NCBI GenBank assembly: GCA_015179125.1
Contig: WHVA01000038.1
Span: forward strand, 1-64,000
Origin: Gautieria morchelliformis
Lineage: Eukaryota > Basidiomycota > Agaricomycetes > Gomphales > Gomphaceae
Direction: 5' to 3'
DNA length: 64,000 bases
Positions 44,311-53,932 of this stretch are shown in pieces. The notes under the pieces were generated by a model. The model searched no databases. It was not told the origin of the DNA and saw nothing but the letters and a program-made list of their open reading frames with translations. Both the position numbers and the translations under genes were made by a program. Within the stretch, counting starts at the first letter, position 1. Each line of letters starts with the position of its first letter.

Positions 44311-45591
44311 TGTTGCTCGTGCGAGGTCACGTGATGCAGTCGACCAATATAGTAGTCTGAGTTCGAAGGGAAACCCTATCACTTTTCCCTTCGAACTCAG
44401 TCCTGCGTGCAACAGGGTATGGGCCCCGTGCTATGATCGAAGAAAAAAATCTCAGTATGCCCAAATCAGAAATTGAAGGTCATGCAAAAAACGTCAAACT
44501 TACAGGCGTTACGTATCGGGATTTCCGCTAGGTTGGAACTGGAAAGGACAGCGGCTTCAACTTGTAGGTTGCGCCCCCAATGAACTATCGTCCTAGGTAT
44601 TTCAGAAATGAGTCGGAAGCCGGAAAGTACTGAACTGAAGGTTGGTCGGAACTTGAGGCGGAACTGAGGCGAAAGGCGGAAGGCGGAGGGACGGAGGTCT
44701 TGCTAGACTCATTGTGCTAGGAACAGGAGATGGAGCGAAGGAAATCAAGTATCGAAAGTGATTATCTGATTGCCGATTAACAGACATACATGACAGGCTT
44801 TTTATACAAAGAGCTGAGACAACAGGTAATGGGATGGTACTAAGCAAATTCCGGGGGAAGCGGAAGTCGAGTAGACAATGCGTGGGAACCAAATAATTGG
44901 GAACAATGGGACTACAAGGGGGGTTCAGGGTAAGATAAAACAATGGCAAAGAACAAGGGGTCGGGAAAACATATCTGGCAATGAAATACAAGGAGGGCCA
45001 GACATATGGTCTTGATGAATGATGAAGTGGGTCCGGTGGGTCTGAGTAATAGAGTTGAAAGAACAAGGGAATAGAACAAGGGGCGGAATGTCAGAAATAT
45101 CGGAGGGGCGGAAAGTGTTGTGGAACTCAAGGTCGGAAGTTGGAAATGAACGGTCGTAACAACAGGCATGAATTACGATACCTAGGCAGCTGAAATGCAG
45201 GAGAAACTCGTGACAGTAGACACATGGCAAATAGTCACCGAAGACCTCAAAAGGCCGATGGACACAAGAGAAGCCGAGAAATGGCTCCTGAAGAGGGAGG
45301 AGGCCGCTGGCATCATACTTGAATCCCTCGCTCCGACACAATACGCCCACGTCGAGAACATCATGGAAAATCCCATTGAAATGTGGAAAAAGCTAAAGAG
45401 TAGCAACCTCAATAGAAACACTGTCGCCACAGAAAACGAAAACCTGAAGTGACAAGCGTCCCTCACGTCACCAGCAGCAGCACCACCCACGTCCAGAGAA
45501 AAATGGAATACTACAGCATGCACAGTATGCAGAAGACAAGGCCACTCGGCAGAAAAATGCCGGCTTGCTAACCCTAGCCCCCCTCCCTCTA
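44311..45591 (+). mobile_element. Copia-D2, 5' fragment of a second Copia-D element
   Basis: A 104-bp LTR (44311-44414, TGTTGCTCG to GCAACA) with a 17-bp perfect hairpin (CTGAGTTCGAAGGGAAA and its complement) is followed by GGGTATGGGCCCC, the primer-binding site, at 44415-44427. Gag begins near 44457 (MPKSEIEGHAKNVKL). It is interrupted by a solo LTR (44507-45161) and resumes at about 45167, reading MQEKLVTVDTWQIVTEDLKRP, closely similar to D1 Gag. After an internal deletion a Copia-type knuckle (CTVCRRQGHSAEKC) follows. At about 45592 the sequence changes to Gypsy-B Gag in the same frame. Confidence 0.85.
44507..45161 (-). repeat. family F solo LTR, copy 1 (655 bp)
   Basis: Inserted in Copia-D2 gag with a perfect 5-bp duplication, ACAGG (44502-44506 and 45162-45166). 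The sequence matches 51840-52523 throughout. A TATAAAA-type box on the minus strand (near 44800) suggests minus orientation. The first base pair of one end has changed, so it starts CGTTACG where the other copy has TGTTATG. No internal region is present, consistent with LTR-LTR recombination. Confidence 0.9.
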
Positions 45592-45872
45592 AGAGTGGCC
45601 CTGCCCCGATGGATGTTGACCACATGCGCGGAAAAGGTCATGGAACCATCACCTGCTTCCGATGCCGACAACCAGGCCACTATACCCGCAAGTGCCCCCA
45701 AGCCTTCGACATCCGGCTTATGACCATAGAGGAGAAACTTGAGCTCCTTCCAGAGTTCCTCACACGCGCGGACATAAGCGGAGTGCCCACTGCGGAAGGA
45801 ATTTCCGAAAATGCGGAACATGGCGCATCGGAAGTTGAAGATGTGTCGGATTTTGTGAGATGCAGCAGGTGA
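45592..45872 (+). pseudogene. Gypsy-B Gag C-terminus (zinc knuckle)
   Basis: Codes for MDVDHMRGKG and the knuckle CFRCRQPGHYTRKC, then the conserved QAFDIRLMTIEEKLELLPE segment also seen in Gypsy-A (QAYDVRYMTADERE), ending at TGA 45870-45872. The N-terminal Gag domains have been replaced by Copia-D2 Gag sequence, leaving two different zinc knuckles in a row. Confidence 0.85.
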
Positions 45873-48800
45873 GATGTGTGCCCCTGCTGCCTGTACATAA
45901 CCGGTTTGCCTGTCTTGAAGTAGAGAATGAAAAGCCCCCACTCCCCTCACTTCGTACAGACCCACCGGATAAAGTCACACAAAAACCAAATCCGACACCC
46001 CATCCATCTCGCATCCGCCCTTGGGAGAGACGCCTCCCGAAGCGCTATGTTGTTGCTGCCACCCCGGGCCCCAAGTCACTAGTCATTAATGTGGAGATCC
46101 AGACAACAGATACAGCAGAAGTCAAATCCGGACCCGCCCTTGTCAATCGCGGGGCCACTGGTCAGTTTATGGACCGGGACTATGTGGAACGGAACCGACT
46201 GACTATGTGGAAGTTGCAACGTGCAATCCTGGTGTTCAATGTGGATGGAAGCCCCAATGAGGCAGGGTCCATCACGGAGATAGTAGACACAATTCTCCGC
46301 CACGACGGACACACAGAACGCACTTCCTTTGCAGTCACCAGCCTGGGGAAGCAAGACATCATCCTCAGGTTTACCTGGCTTCAGGAGCACAACCCGGAGA
46401 TCAATTGGCAGACTCGGAAGGTACTGATGAGTAGATGCCCAGCCAAGTGTCAGATGTGCCGGTCGGAAGTGCGGAAGGAGCGCCAGGAGCAGCGGAAGAC
46501 CGAACGGCTCATACAGACATGTCGTTCTGGCCCCCATCCACTGCTTGCAGAAGAAGACTCAGAAGTGGAATTTGAACCGGATCCCACTTCCAATTCCGAT
46601 TCCGATTCCGACTCAGATGTCATCTGACTCAGCCCAGAAGAGACTCTGGCGGAGGGGGAGTGCTTGCTATACGTAAACCTTCCACCGGAAGTGGAACACA
46701 TCCGTGCCACCGGAAACATTTCACAACGCCTTGCTGAAGCCTCCAAGAAGCATGATAAAGCGGAGGTGGAAATTCCGGAGTACCTGCGGGAGTTCGAGGA
46801 TGTCTTTGCCAAGGAGTCATTTGATGCCCTGCCTCCACGAAAGCTGTGGGACCATGCCATCGAGTTGGAGCCTGGGTCAAAGCCCACCAACTGCAAGGTC
46901 TACCCGCTGTCACCCAAGGAGCAGGTAGAGCTCGATGCATTCCTTGCGGAAAACCTCCATACAGGGAGGATCCGCCCCTCCAAGTCACCCATGCCATCTC
47001 CGGTGTTCTTCATCAAGGAGAAGGACGGCTCGCTCAGACTTGTGCAGGATTACCGGGCCTTGAATGCGATCACGATCAAGAACCGGTACCCCATTCCACT
47101 CATATCCGAACTGATCACACAGCTCCGTGGGGCAAGGTACTTCACTAAGCTGGATGTCCACTGGGGTTTCAATAATGTTCGGATCCGGGAGGGGGACGAG
47201 TGGAAGGCTGCATTCCGCACCAACCGAGGACTCTTTGAGCCACAGGTCATGTTCTTTGGTCTCACCAACAGTCCTGCCACATTCCAGACGATGATGAATG
47301 ATATCTTCCGTGACATGATAGCAGAAGGGGTTGTCTGCGTCTACCTCGATGACATCCTCATCTTCACAAAAACAATATCAGAACATTGGGAGGTTGTGCG
47401 GAGAGTGCTGGAATGGCCCCGGGAGTACAACCTGTGTCTCAAGCCAGAAAAGTGCGAATTTGAGCAGACGCGGATAGAGTATCTTGGGGTGATTGTGTCG
47501 GAGGGAAAGGTGGAAATGGACCCAGTCAAAGTTTCCAGTGTATCGGATTGGCCTGTGCCGTGGAACAAGAAGGAGGTCCAGTCCTTCATTGGGTTTGTCA
47601 ATTTCTACCGGCAGTTCATCAAGGACTTCTCCTGCCACGCCCAAGCCCTCTTCGACCTCACCAAGAAGGAGGTTGGGTGGCGGTGGGGAGACCCGGAACA
47701 GGCCCCCTTTGACAAACTCAAGGAGCTGATCACTTCTGCCCCGGTCCTGATCTTTCCCGATGACTCTCGCCCTTATCGAGTCGAAGCGGATTCTTCCAAC
47801 ACAGCTACCGGAGCGGTCTTGTTGCAACAGTCATCGGAAGATGGTGGGGGGTGGCATCCGATTGCCTTTTTCTCTAAAAGCCTTAGTCCGGTCGAGCGGA
47901 ACTATGAGATCCACAACAAGGAGATGCTGGCAATCATCCGAGCGCTGGAGTAGTGGCGACACTTCCTCGAGGGTGCTCTATGCCCATTTGAGATATGGAC
48001 AGACCACAAGAACCTCGAGTACTTCCGCACATCTAAGAAGTTGAACTAATGACAAGCACGGTGGTCCCTACACCTGTCCCGGTTCGACTTCATGCTCCAC
48101 CACCGCCCCTGCCACACCATGGGCAAGCCCGATGCCCTATCCCGCCGTGCGGATCATGGAAGTGGAAGTGGAGACAACGCCGATATGACACTACTCCACC
48201 CAAGTCTCTTTGCAATCCGCGCCCTCGAAGGAGTGACTGCTGTTGGGGCGGAAGCGGAAATGCTCCGGGACATCCGGAGGCAGTACCGGAATGGAGAGAA
48301 GGAGGAGTCGGTGGTGAAGGCGGTGGAGGAACTTCAGAAAGGGCACTCACGGTCTGTACGGGCAGTGGAATGGTCGGAACATGATGGGCTGCTCCACTTC
48401 AGAGGCAAGGTCTACGTTCCAAGTGGGGCGGACCTCCACCGCTGCATTGTGTCCCAGCACCATGACACATGGGTCGCTGGGCATGCTGGCAGGTGGAAGA
48501 TGCTGGAATTAGTGGCTCGGAACTACTGGTGGCCTCAGATGTCCCGCTACATTGGACAGTACGCGAAAACATGTGACCTTTGTCTCCGAACCAAAGCGCA
48601 ACGACATCCGCCCGTCGGAGAACTTGTTCCACTCCCAATTCCGGAATCCCGCTGGGACACCATCAGTGTTGACTTCATCGTTGAACTCCCAGAGTCCCAT
48701 GGCTACAACGCAATCATGAACGTTGTGGACTCGGTAAGCAAGGTGTCCCACTTCATTCTGACACACACAACGATTACGGCCCTCGGAGCCGCCCGCCTGT

Positions 48801-50068
48801 TCCTTCCGCATGTCTGGAAGTTGCATGGGCTCCGGAAGAAAGTCGTTTCCGACCGAGGTCCGCAGTTTGTCGCGGAACTGACTCGGGAGCTCTACTGCCT
48901 GCTTGGCATAAAGCTGGCTACCACCACAGCATACCATCCGCAGGGTGACGGACAGACAGAAAGGGTCAATCAGGAGTTGGAGCAATATCTCCACCTCTTT
49001 GTCAATGAGAGGCAGGATGACTGGGATGAGTTACTTCCACTGGCGGAATTCCAATACAACAACCATGTACATTCCGCCACACAACAGACTCCCTTCATGC
49101 TGGACTCTGGACGACACCCGCGGATGGGCTTCGAGCCATGCCAGGCAGAGTCCCGACTCGGGACAGTCAATGAGTTCCGAGACCGCATGGACTCCACCCT
49201 TTCGGAAGCCAAGTTGCCCCTTGCGAAGGCCAAGGATGACATGGCAAGGTACTACAACCAACGCCGGGTTCCTGCCCCGGAGTACCAAGTTGGAGACAAG
49301 GTGTATCTAGATGCAAGTGACATCCGCACCATGCACCCTTCACAGAAGCTTGCCCACCGCTACCTTCGGCCCTTCACAGTGATGCGGAGGGTTGGATGGA
49401 ATGCATACCGCCTCCGACTTCCGATGTCCATGTCCCGCCTCCACCCCGTCTTCAACATGGTGAAGTTACTCCCTACGCTTGAGGACCCAATTCCAGGTCG
49501 GAAGGCTCGTCCGCCACCTCCACCGGAAATTGTGGATGGGGAAGAGAACTATGTGGTGGAACGGATCCTGGACAGCAGGTTTGTGCGAGGACGACTCCAA
49601 TTCCTCGTGAAATGGGAAGGGTATGGGTATGAGGAGAATTCATGGGTCCCGGAGCAAGATGTCTCCGCTCCGGACAAACTCCGTGAGTTCTACAGGACAC
49701 ACCCTGGTGCCCCTCGCCGAATGCGCTCACTTGCATTTCAATCCCTCGTGTCCCGTGCTTCAAGGATGCAGCACGCTAGAGTGGGGGTGATGTCAGGGGA
49801 CACCCTGTTTTCCATTTCCAGTTCCGACACCATACCCAGTTCCGACTCCATTTCCGACTCCGCTTCAGGTTCCGATTCCATCTCCGCCTCTGCTTTCGCA
49901 AATGATTCCGCTTCTGGGAGAACTTCCACCAGTTCTGTTGGCTTTGCCAGTTCCACTCCAATTTCCAACTTCCGCTCTCGGAACAGTGTCGGAAATCAAG
50001 CGACTCGCGTAATAGGTGGCATCAAGGGTCGATCAAGGGTCAAGGAGGTCAGGGGGATGCAGGGTTGA
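45860..50068 (+). pseudogene. Gypsy-B Pol, one frame with four nonsense codons
   Basis: Starts in the -1 frame relative to Gag, overlapping it by 13 nt. The protease reads ALVNRGATG, so the catalytic Asp of DSG is gone. Reverse transcriptase has LDVHWGFNN and VYLDDILIF. RNase H has ADSSNTATGAVL and [10 protein letters not shown]. Integrase has SVDFIVELPESHGYNAI, SDRGPQF and GDGQTERVNQELEQYL, giving an intact DDE triad. The chromodomain is LQFLVKWEGYGYEENSW (about 49600). Stops interrupt the same frame at 46625, 47951 and a pair at 48047-48052. Past the chromodomain the frame does not stop at the LTR edge (49791) but continues 92 codons into it with a Ser/Asp-rich tail. Confidence 0.9.
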
Positions 50069-50236
50069 TGGCGAGTGCCAAGTTATGTCCCTGGCTACGC
50101 AGCGTAGTATAATACGGGCTCGCTGACATTGGGGGTCCTTAGACTTTTCTCTTTGGATTTCCCCTTGTCAGGTGAGAATCCCCTCTCTTGTATACTCTGT
50201 TGTTCATTTATACATACTTTGGATTTCCCCTTGTCA
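49791..50236 (+). repeat. Gypsy-B 3' LTR (about 446 bp)
   Basis: TGTCAGGGGACACC at the left end and CCCCTTGTCA at the right. The U3 part (49800-49985) is packed with TTCCGA / TTCCAG hexamers. The block starting CTTTGGATTTCCCC occurs at 50151-50171 and 50217-50237, bracketing GTGAGAATCC through TATACATA, as in the Gypsy-A LTR. Confidence 0.8.
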
Positions 50237-51839
50237 GTTGTGTGGTAGTGTGATCTCCACAACCAGCCAGGGTTGCCCTTACAGATAGTCCCCTGTTGGT
50301 CGAGGGCGAAGGCAGCTGCGATATCTTTCAAGTTGTCTTTATGTTTATATGCTGCGATGGGTTGCTCAAACGTCTTTAAAACCGCATTGTGAGAGCGTTG
50401 AAGCTCTCGTGCTCGGGCAGCCGCTTCCAGCTCTTGCTTTTTGGCAGCTTCCTCAGCCTGTTGGGCCTCACATTCTCGTTGTTCTTCCTCAAATTGGGCA
50501 GCCTGTGCGGGGCACGTTATCACCTGGGGGCCAGCGTGGGTCTTGCGCCGTTTGGCGGGGTGCTTTTTGGTGCCCTCTTCTATCAGTTGGCGCAGATGAG
50601 CTATCTCCATGGCAGCAAGTGTGATGTGTGCCCGCAAGGCCTGGGTCTCTGCCCGTGAGGCCTGGCTGTCCTCCTGCAAGAGCTGGTTCTCTTCCTGGAC
50701 CACCTTGGCGTCTGCCTGGGCGGCACGCATGTTAAGGAACAAGCCATTTATTTGGCTGACGAGACTCTCACTCAGGTTCTCGACTGGCAAGTCATGGATG
50801 CACATAGGAGAAGAGAATGCATCAGAGCCAGAGGGCTGTTATGAGGAGGCAGAGGAGTGGGCCACACTATTACGTCAGCTCAGGAGCTTTAGCCGGCGCA
50901 TCTTGTCCTGCGTAATGCTGTGAATGCTGTACGAGTGACGGCGATGGCCACTGGAGCCTATGAGTGCTGATGATGTCATGGAAGAGGTATCCATAGATGA
51001 GGGTGGTGAGAGAAACCGATAGTCCCATAGGGATGGAATGGGTGACTTGACACCCACGGAGTCGGGAGGGGGCTCTTTGGGATTAGGGAGTGTCACGCCC
51101 TATAGCTGATCAGCACCAGCCTACGTGACGTTACATGAAATATGCTTGACTTACAGATTCGTCCTGGACAATTGGTGCGTAATCTGGATCATTATCATCC
51201 ATATTGCCCTGCTGCACCACCATCCCCGCCTCGGCCTCATCATTGTGCTCATCGTCCTCGGCATTCTCGCCCTCGCCCTGATCTTCCTCGTCATCCTCCG
51301 CACATCGTTATTGTCATTCCTTCCTCGCACGCCTGGAGACCCGCCACTCGCTTGACTATCCTGACTCTCCTGGTCCTCCCCGGGCATCATCTCCGCACTC
51401 TCAGGGGAGGAGGGAAGATCCCCTGACCACAAGTCAGGCACAACGCCACCGGCCGTCGACGTAGACAGACTGGGTCCAAAATCTTCGTCCGTGAACACCT
51501 GGTCGTCAAACAGGTGGATTCCGCAGCGCTTGAACGTGCTTTGGATCACCTTCGTCGTCATGGACGTCTCCCAGATGGCGGGATATTCCTTCACAAAGGT
51601 TTGGCACATGATTGGCCTCCGCTCAATGCCACTCTTTTGGCATCGAAGGGCCCATGCAATTTGAAGCGGGCCAAACACAGCGATGTCCAACGGCTGGAGT
51701 TTATGGGTTGTATGGGGAGGGAGGGAGTAGAGGATGATGTCGTTCTTGCTTGCTAACTCCCAGATGCCGTCTGTCTCATGGGATTTGTGACCGTCCATAA
51801 TAAGAAGGATAGGCTTGCCCAAAGGGTTATTCGCAGATA

Positions 51840-52523
51840 TGTTATGTATCAAGATTTCCACTAAGTCGGAACTGGAAAGGACAGCGGCTTCAACTTGTAG
51901 GTTGCGCCCCCAATGAACTATCGTCCTAAGTATTTCGGAACTGAGTCGGAAGTCAGAAAGTACTGAACCAAAGGTTTGGTCGGAACTTGAGTCGGAACTG
52001 AGGCGGAAGGCGGAAGATGGAAGGCGGAGAGACTGAGATCTTGCTAGACTCGCTGTGCTAAGAACAGGAGATGGAGCGAAGGAAATCAAGTATCGAAGGC
52101 GATTATCTGATTGCAGAATAAGAGACATACATGACAGGCTTTTATACAAAGAGCTGAGACAACAGGTAATGATATGGTACTAAGCAAATTCCGGAGGAAG
52201 CGGAAGTCGAGTAGACAATCTGTGGGAACTAACTATTGGGAACAATGGGACTACAAGGGGGGTTCAGGGTAAGGTAGAACAATGGCAAAGAACAAGGGGT
52301 CGGGAAAAAAACATATCTGACAACGAATTACAAGGGTGGCCGGATATATGGTCTTGATGGATGGTGAGGTGGGTCCGAGTAATAGAGTCGAAAGAACAAG
52401 GAAAATGTACAAGGGGCGGAATGTCGGAAATAACGGAGGGACGGAAGGTGTTGCGGAAATATCGGAGGGGCGGAAGGTGTGGCGGAACTGAGGGTCAGAA
52501 GTCGGAAATGAACGGTCATAACA
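51840..52523 (-). repeat. family F solo LTR, copy 2 (684 bp)
   Basis: Ends TGTTATG and CATAACA form a 7-bp inverted repeat. The AGATA duplication is perfect (51835-51839 and 52524-52528). It sits between a His and a Ser codon of the pogo transposase; removing it restores the frame. A TATAAAA box lies on the minus strand at about 52143-52149. Confidence 0.93.
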
Positions 52524-52736
52524 AGATACATGTTTGAGGAAAACATCTCTGAACCAGCCCAAATATACCTCATCATCGGTCCAGCCGTTCTGAGAATAAG
52601 CAACACTACGAAGCCAGACATCAGTGCGAACAGGACGTATGTGTACAGAAGGACTCACCCGCCCAATCCAGCGCATTTCCACCAACCTTCTGGCTCTGCG
52701 CCGTTCGTCAGCACCACCAACGGTGGAATCTTGGTG

Positions 52737-52805
52737 TTAGACTACCATATGGAGTAATAGTAGTTGTGTAGATATTTGTAATATATATGAATAGTTATAA
52801 TGATA
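52737..52805. repeat. 69-bp segment shared with 9384-9452
   Basis: Identical by eye to the earlier copy. It is bounded on the right exactly by CTAG of the Helitron-like terminus and on the left by pogo transposase sequence. Confidence 0.9.
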
Positions 52806-53200
52806 CTAGGTGGGTACCCGCGCTTCGTGCGGGGGTGCAGGTCAAGCGCCTTGGTAAGGTCAAATGCATCAGTAAGGTCAAGTGCATTGGGGTAAATAGG
52901 ATCATGCAAAATATATCCCTGATCATATAGTATCATGAATCATGTATGCACCCATGGAACAGCCGAACATGCAGAGCTCTCTCTCGACCTCTGGGATGGG
53001 CCTCCCAGCGACTCTAGACATGAAAGTGGTAATAGTCTTGACTGAATCATCAGAGATTATAAGATTGCGCCTATTGTCATAATCAACAGGTTTCAAAGCT
53101 TGTGCATTGTGAAATAGATCCAATAGTGATCTTGGGGATCCAGAATTTTGACAATGTGGTTATATCGATATGCCAGCTGATCCTCCGGTGACACTCTCAC
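52806..53200 (-). mobile_element. Helitron-like 3' terminus and unassigned sequence
   Basis: On the minus strand a GC hairpin (CCCGCACGAAGCGCGGG, about 52820-52836) is followed after about ten bases by CTAG and then a host T. This is the classic 3' end of a Helitron, which has a hairpin, ends CTRR and inserts between A and T. The flank to the left is the AT repeat also found at 9384-9452, and the match stops exactly at CTAG. The other end is not located; I place it before pogo sequence resumes near 53200. A minus-strand ORF (53123-52923, with ISDDSVKTITTFMSRVAG) has no clear identity. No Rep or helicase domain is visible, so it would be non-autonomous. Confidence 0.5.
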
Positions 53201-53932
53201 AGAACCAGAAACCATACCAACGGTGATGTTGGTGAGGGAGTCAGATCGCAGAGCGTACCTATCCTTCACCCCTTTGGTGAAAATATATTGCGTGGTGATC
53301 CCCTTCCTCCCACTGCCGAGCTGGACACCCTTCTCATCCTCATTGTAAATGTTCTCGGGTGGGACATCGTACTTGGTCAGCACCTCCTTGAGAAGCTTGA
53401 AATGAGACCCGACATTCGTCCTGTTGAAAGCTCGGGCTCGCTTCGGGTCCAGCGCGCGGGGCTTACGCACCTTGAGTTCCTCGGCATGTGTCTTGAGAAA
53501 CATCGCCACCCAACGTTTACTCGCCTCCTTGCCGCACAACGAGTGAACCGTGTGCTGCAGGTCCAGGTGCAAGCAAGGCTCCCCCTTGAGCCCCTTGAAC
53601 TTGCACCAGTCGACCACCGCGGAGGTTTCGTGGCTGCTTAGCAATTTCTGCTTTTCATGAGCGTCCCGTGGAGCCTGGTGATTACCTTGCATACAGTTGC
53701 GCAAGGTGCTGTACTTAACATTCCACGCGGTCGCCGCCGCCCTCATCGACTTGTGCCAGCCTGATTGGAACACTACTAACGCCGCTTTCATTTGAGATCC
53801 CGCATCCTCATCCATAGGGCTCAAGATCGCGGTTGCCCCGCTGGATTGAGGTATGGGTACAGTACTTAGCGCGGATGTGGATGGCAGTGGATGGCAGAAA
53901 ACAAAAGGCGGCGGAGTGAGTCGGAGTCTCAT

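Larger units (their letters stand above)
45592..50236 (+). mobile_element. Gypsy-B, Ty3/Gypsy chromovirus fused to Copia-D2
   Basis: Begins in the middle of Gag at SGPAPMDVD, directly after Copia-D2 sequence. It continues through a nearly undamaged Pol and ends in a 446-bp 3' LTR. The 5' LTR and most of Gag are absent. The right end adjoins the pogo transposase pseudogene. Pol has nonsense codons but no frameshift, so it is younger than Gypsy-A. Confidence 0.9.
50262..53932 (-). pseudogene. pogo-type (DDE_1) transposase, interrupted and decayed
   Basis: The N-terminal part (53932 to about 53214) has a psq-type helix-turn-helix and a CENP-B-type second helix (KTHAEELKVRKPRALDPKRA). It also carries the first catalytic Asp in YNEDEKGVQLG. 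About 52700-52529 gives SQNGWTDDEVYLGWFRDVF. After the F2 solo LTR it resumes at 51839 with SANNPLGKPILLIMDGHKSHE (second Asp) and HKLQPLDIAVFGPLQ (third Asp). The C-terminal coiled-coil region (50805-50262, with AKRRKTH and long Glu/Ala/Gln helices) is typical of these fungal transposases. Stops at 50870 and near 50836, a frameshift near 52675 and the insertions make it dead. The Gypsy-B LTR lies against its C-terminal end. Confidence 0.82.

Noticed and set aside
45182-45625. 147-codon minus-strand ORF over the Copia-D2 / Gypsy-B junction
   Set aside because: Plus strand carries the recognisable Gag and knuckle sequences; the minus ORF has no motif.
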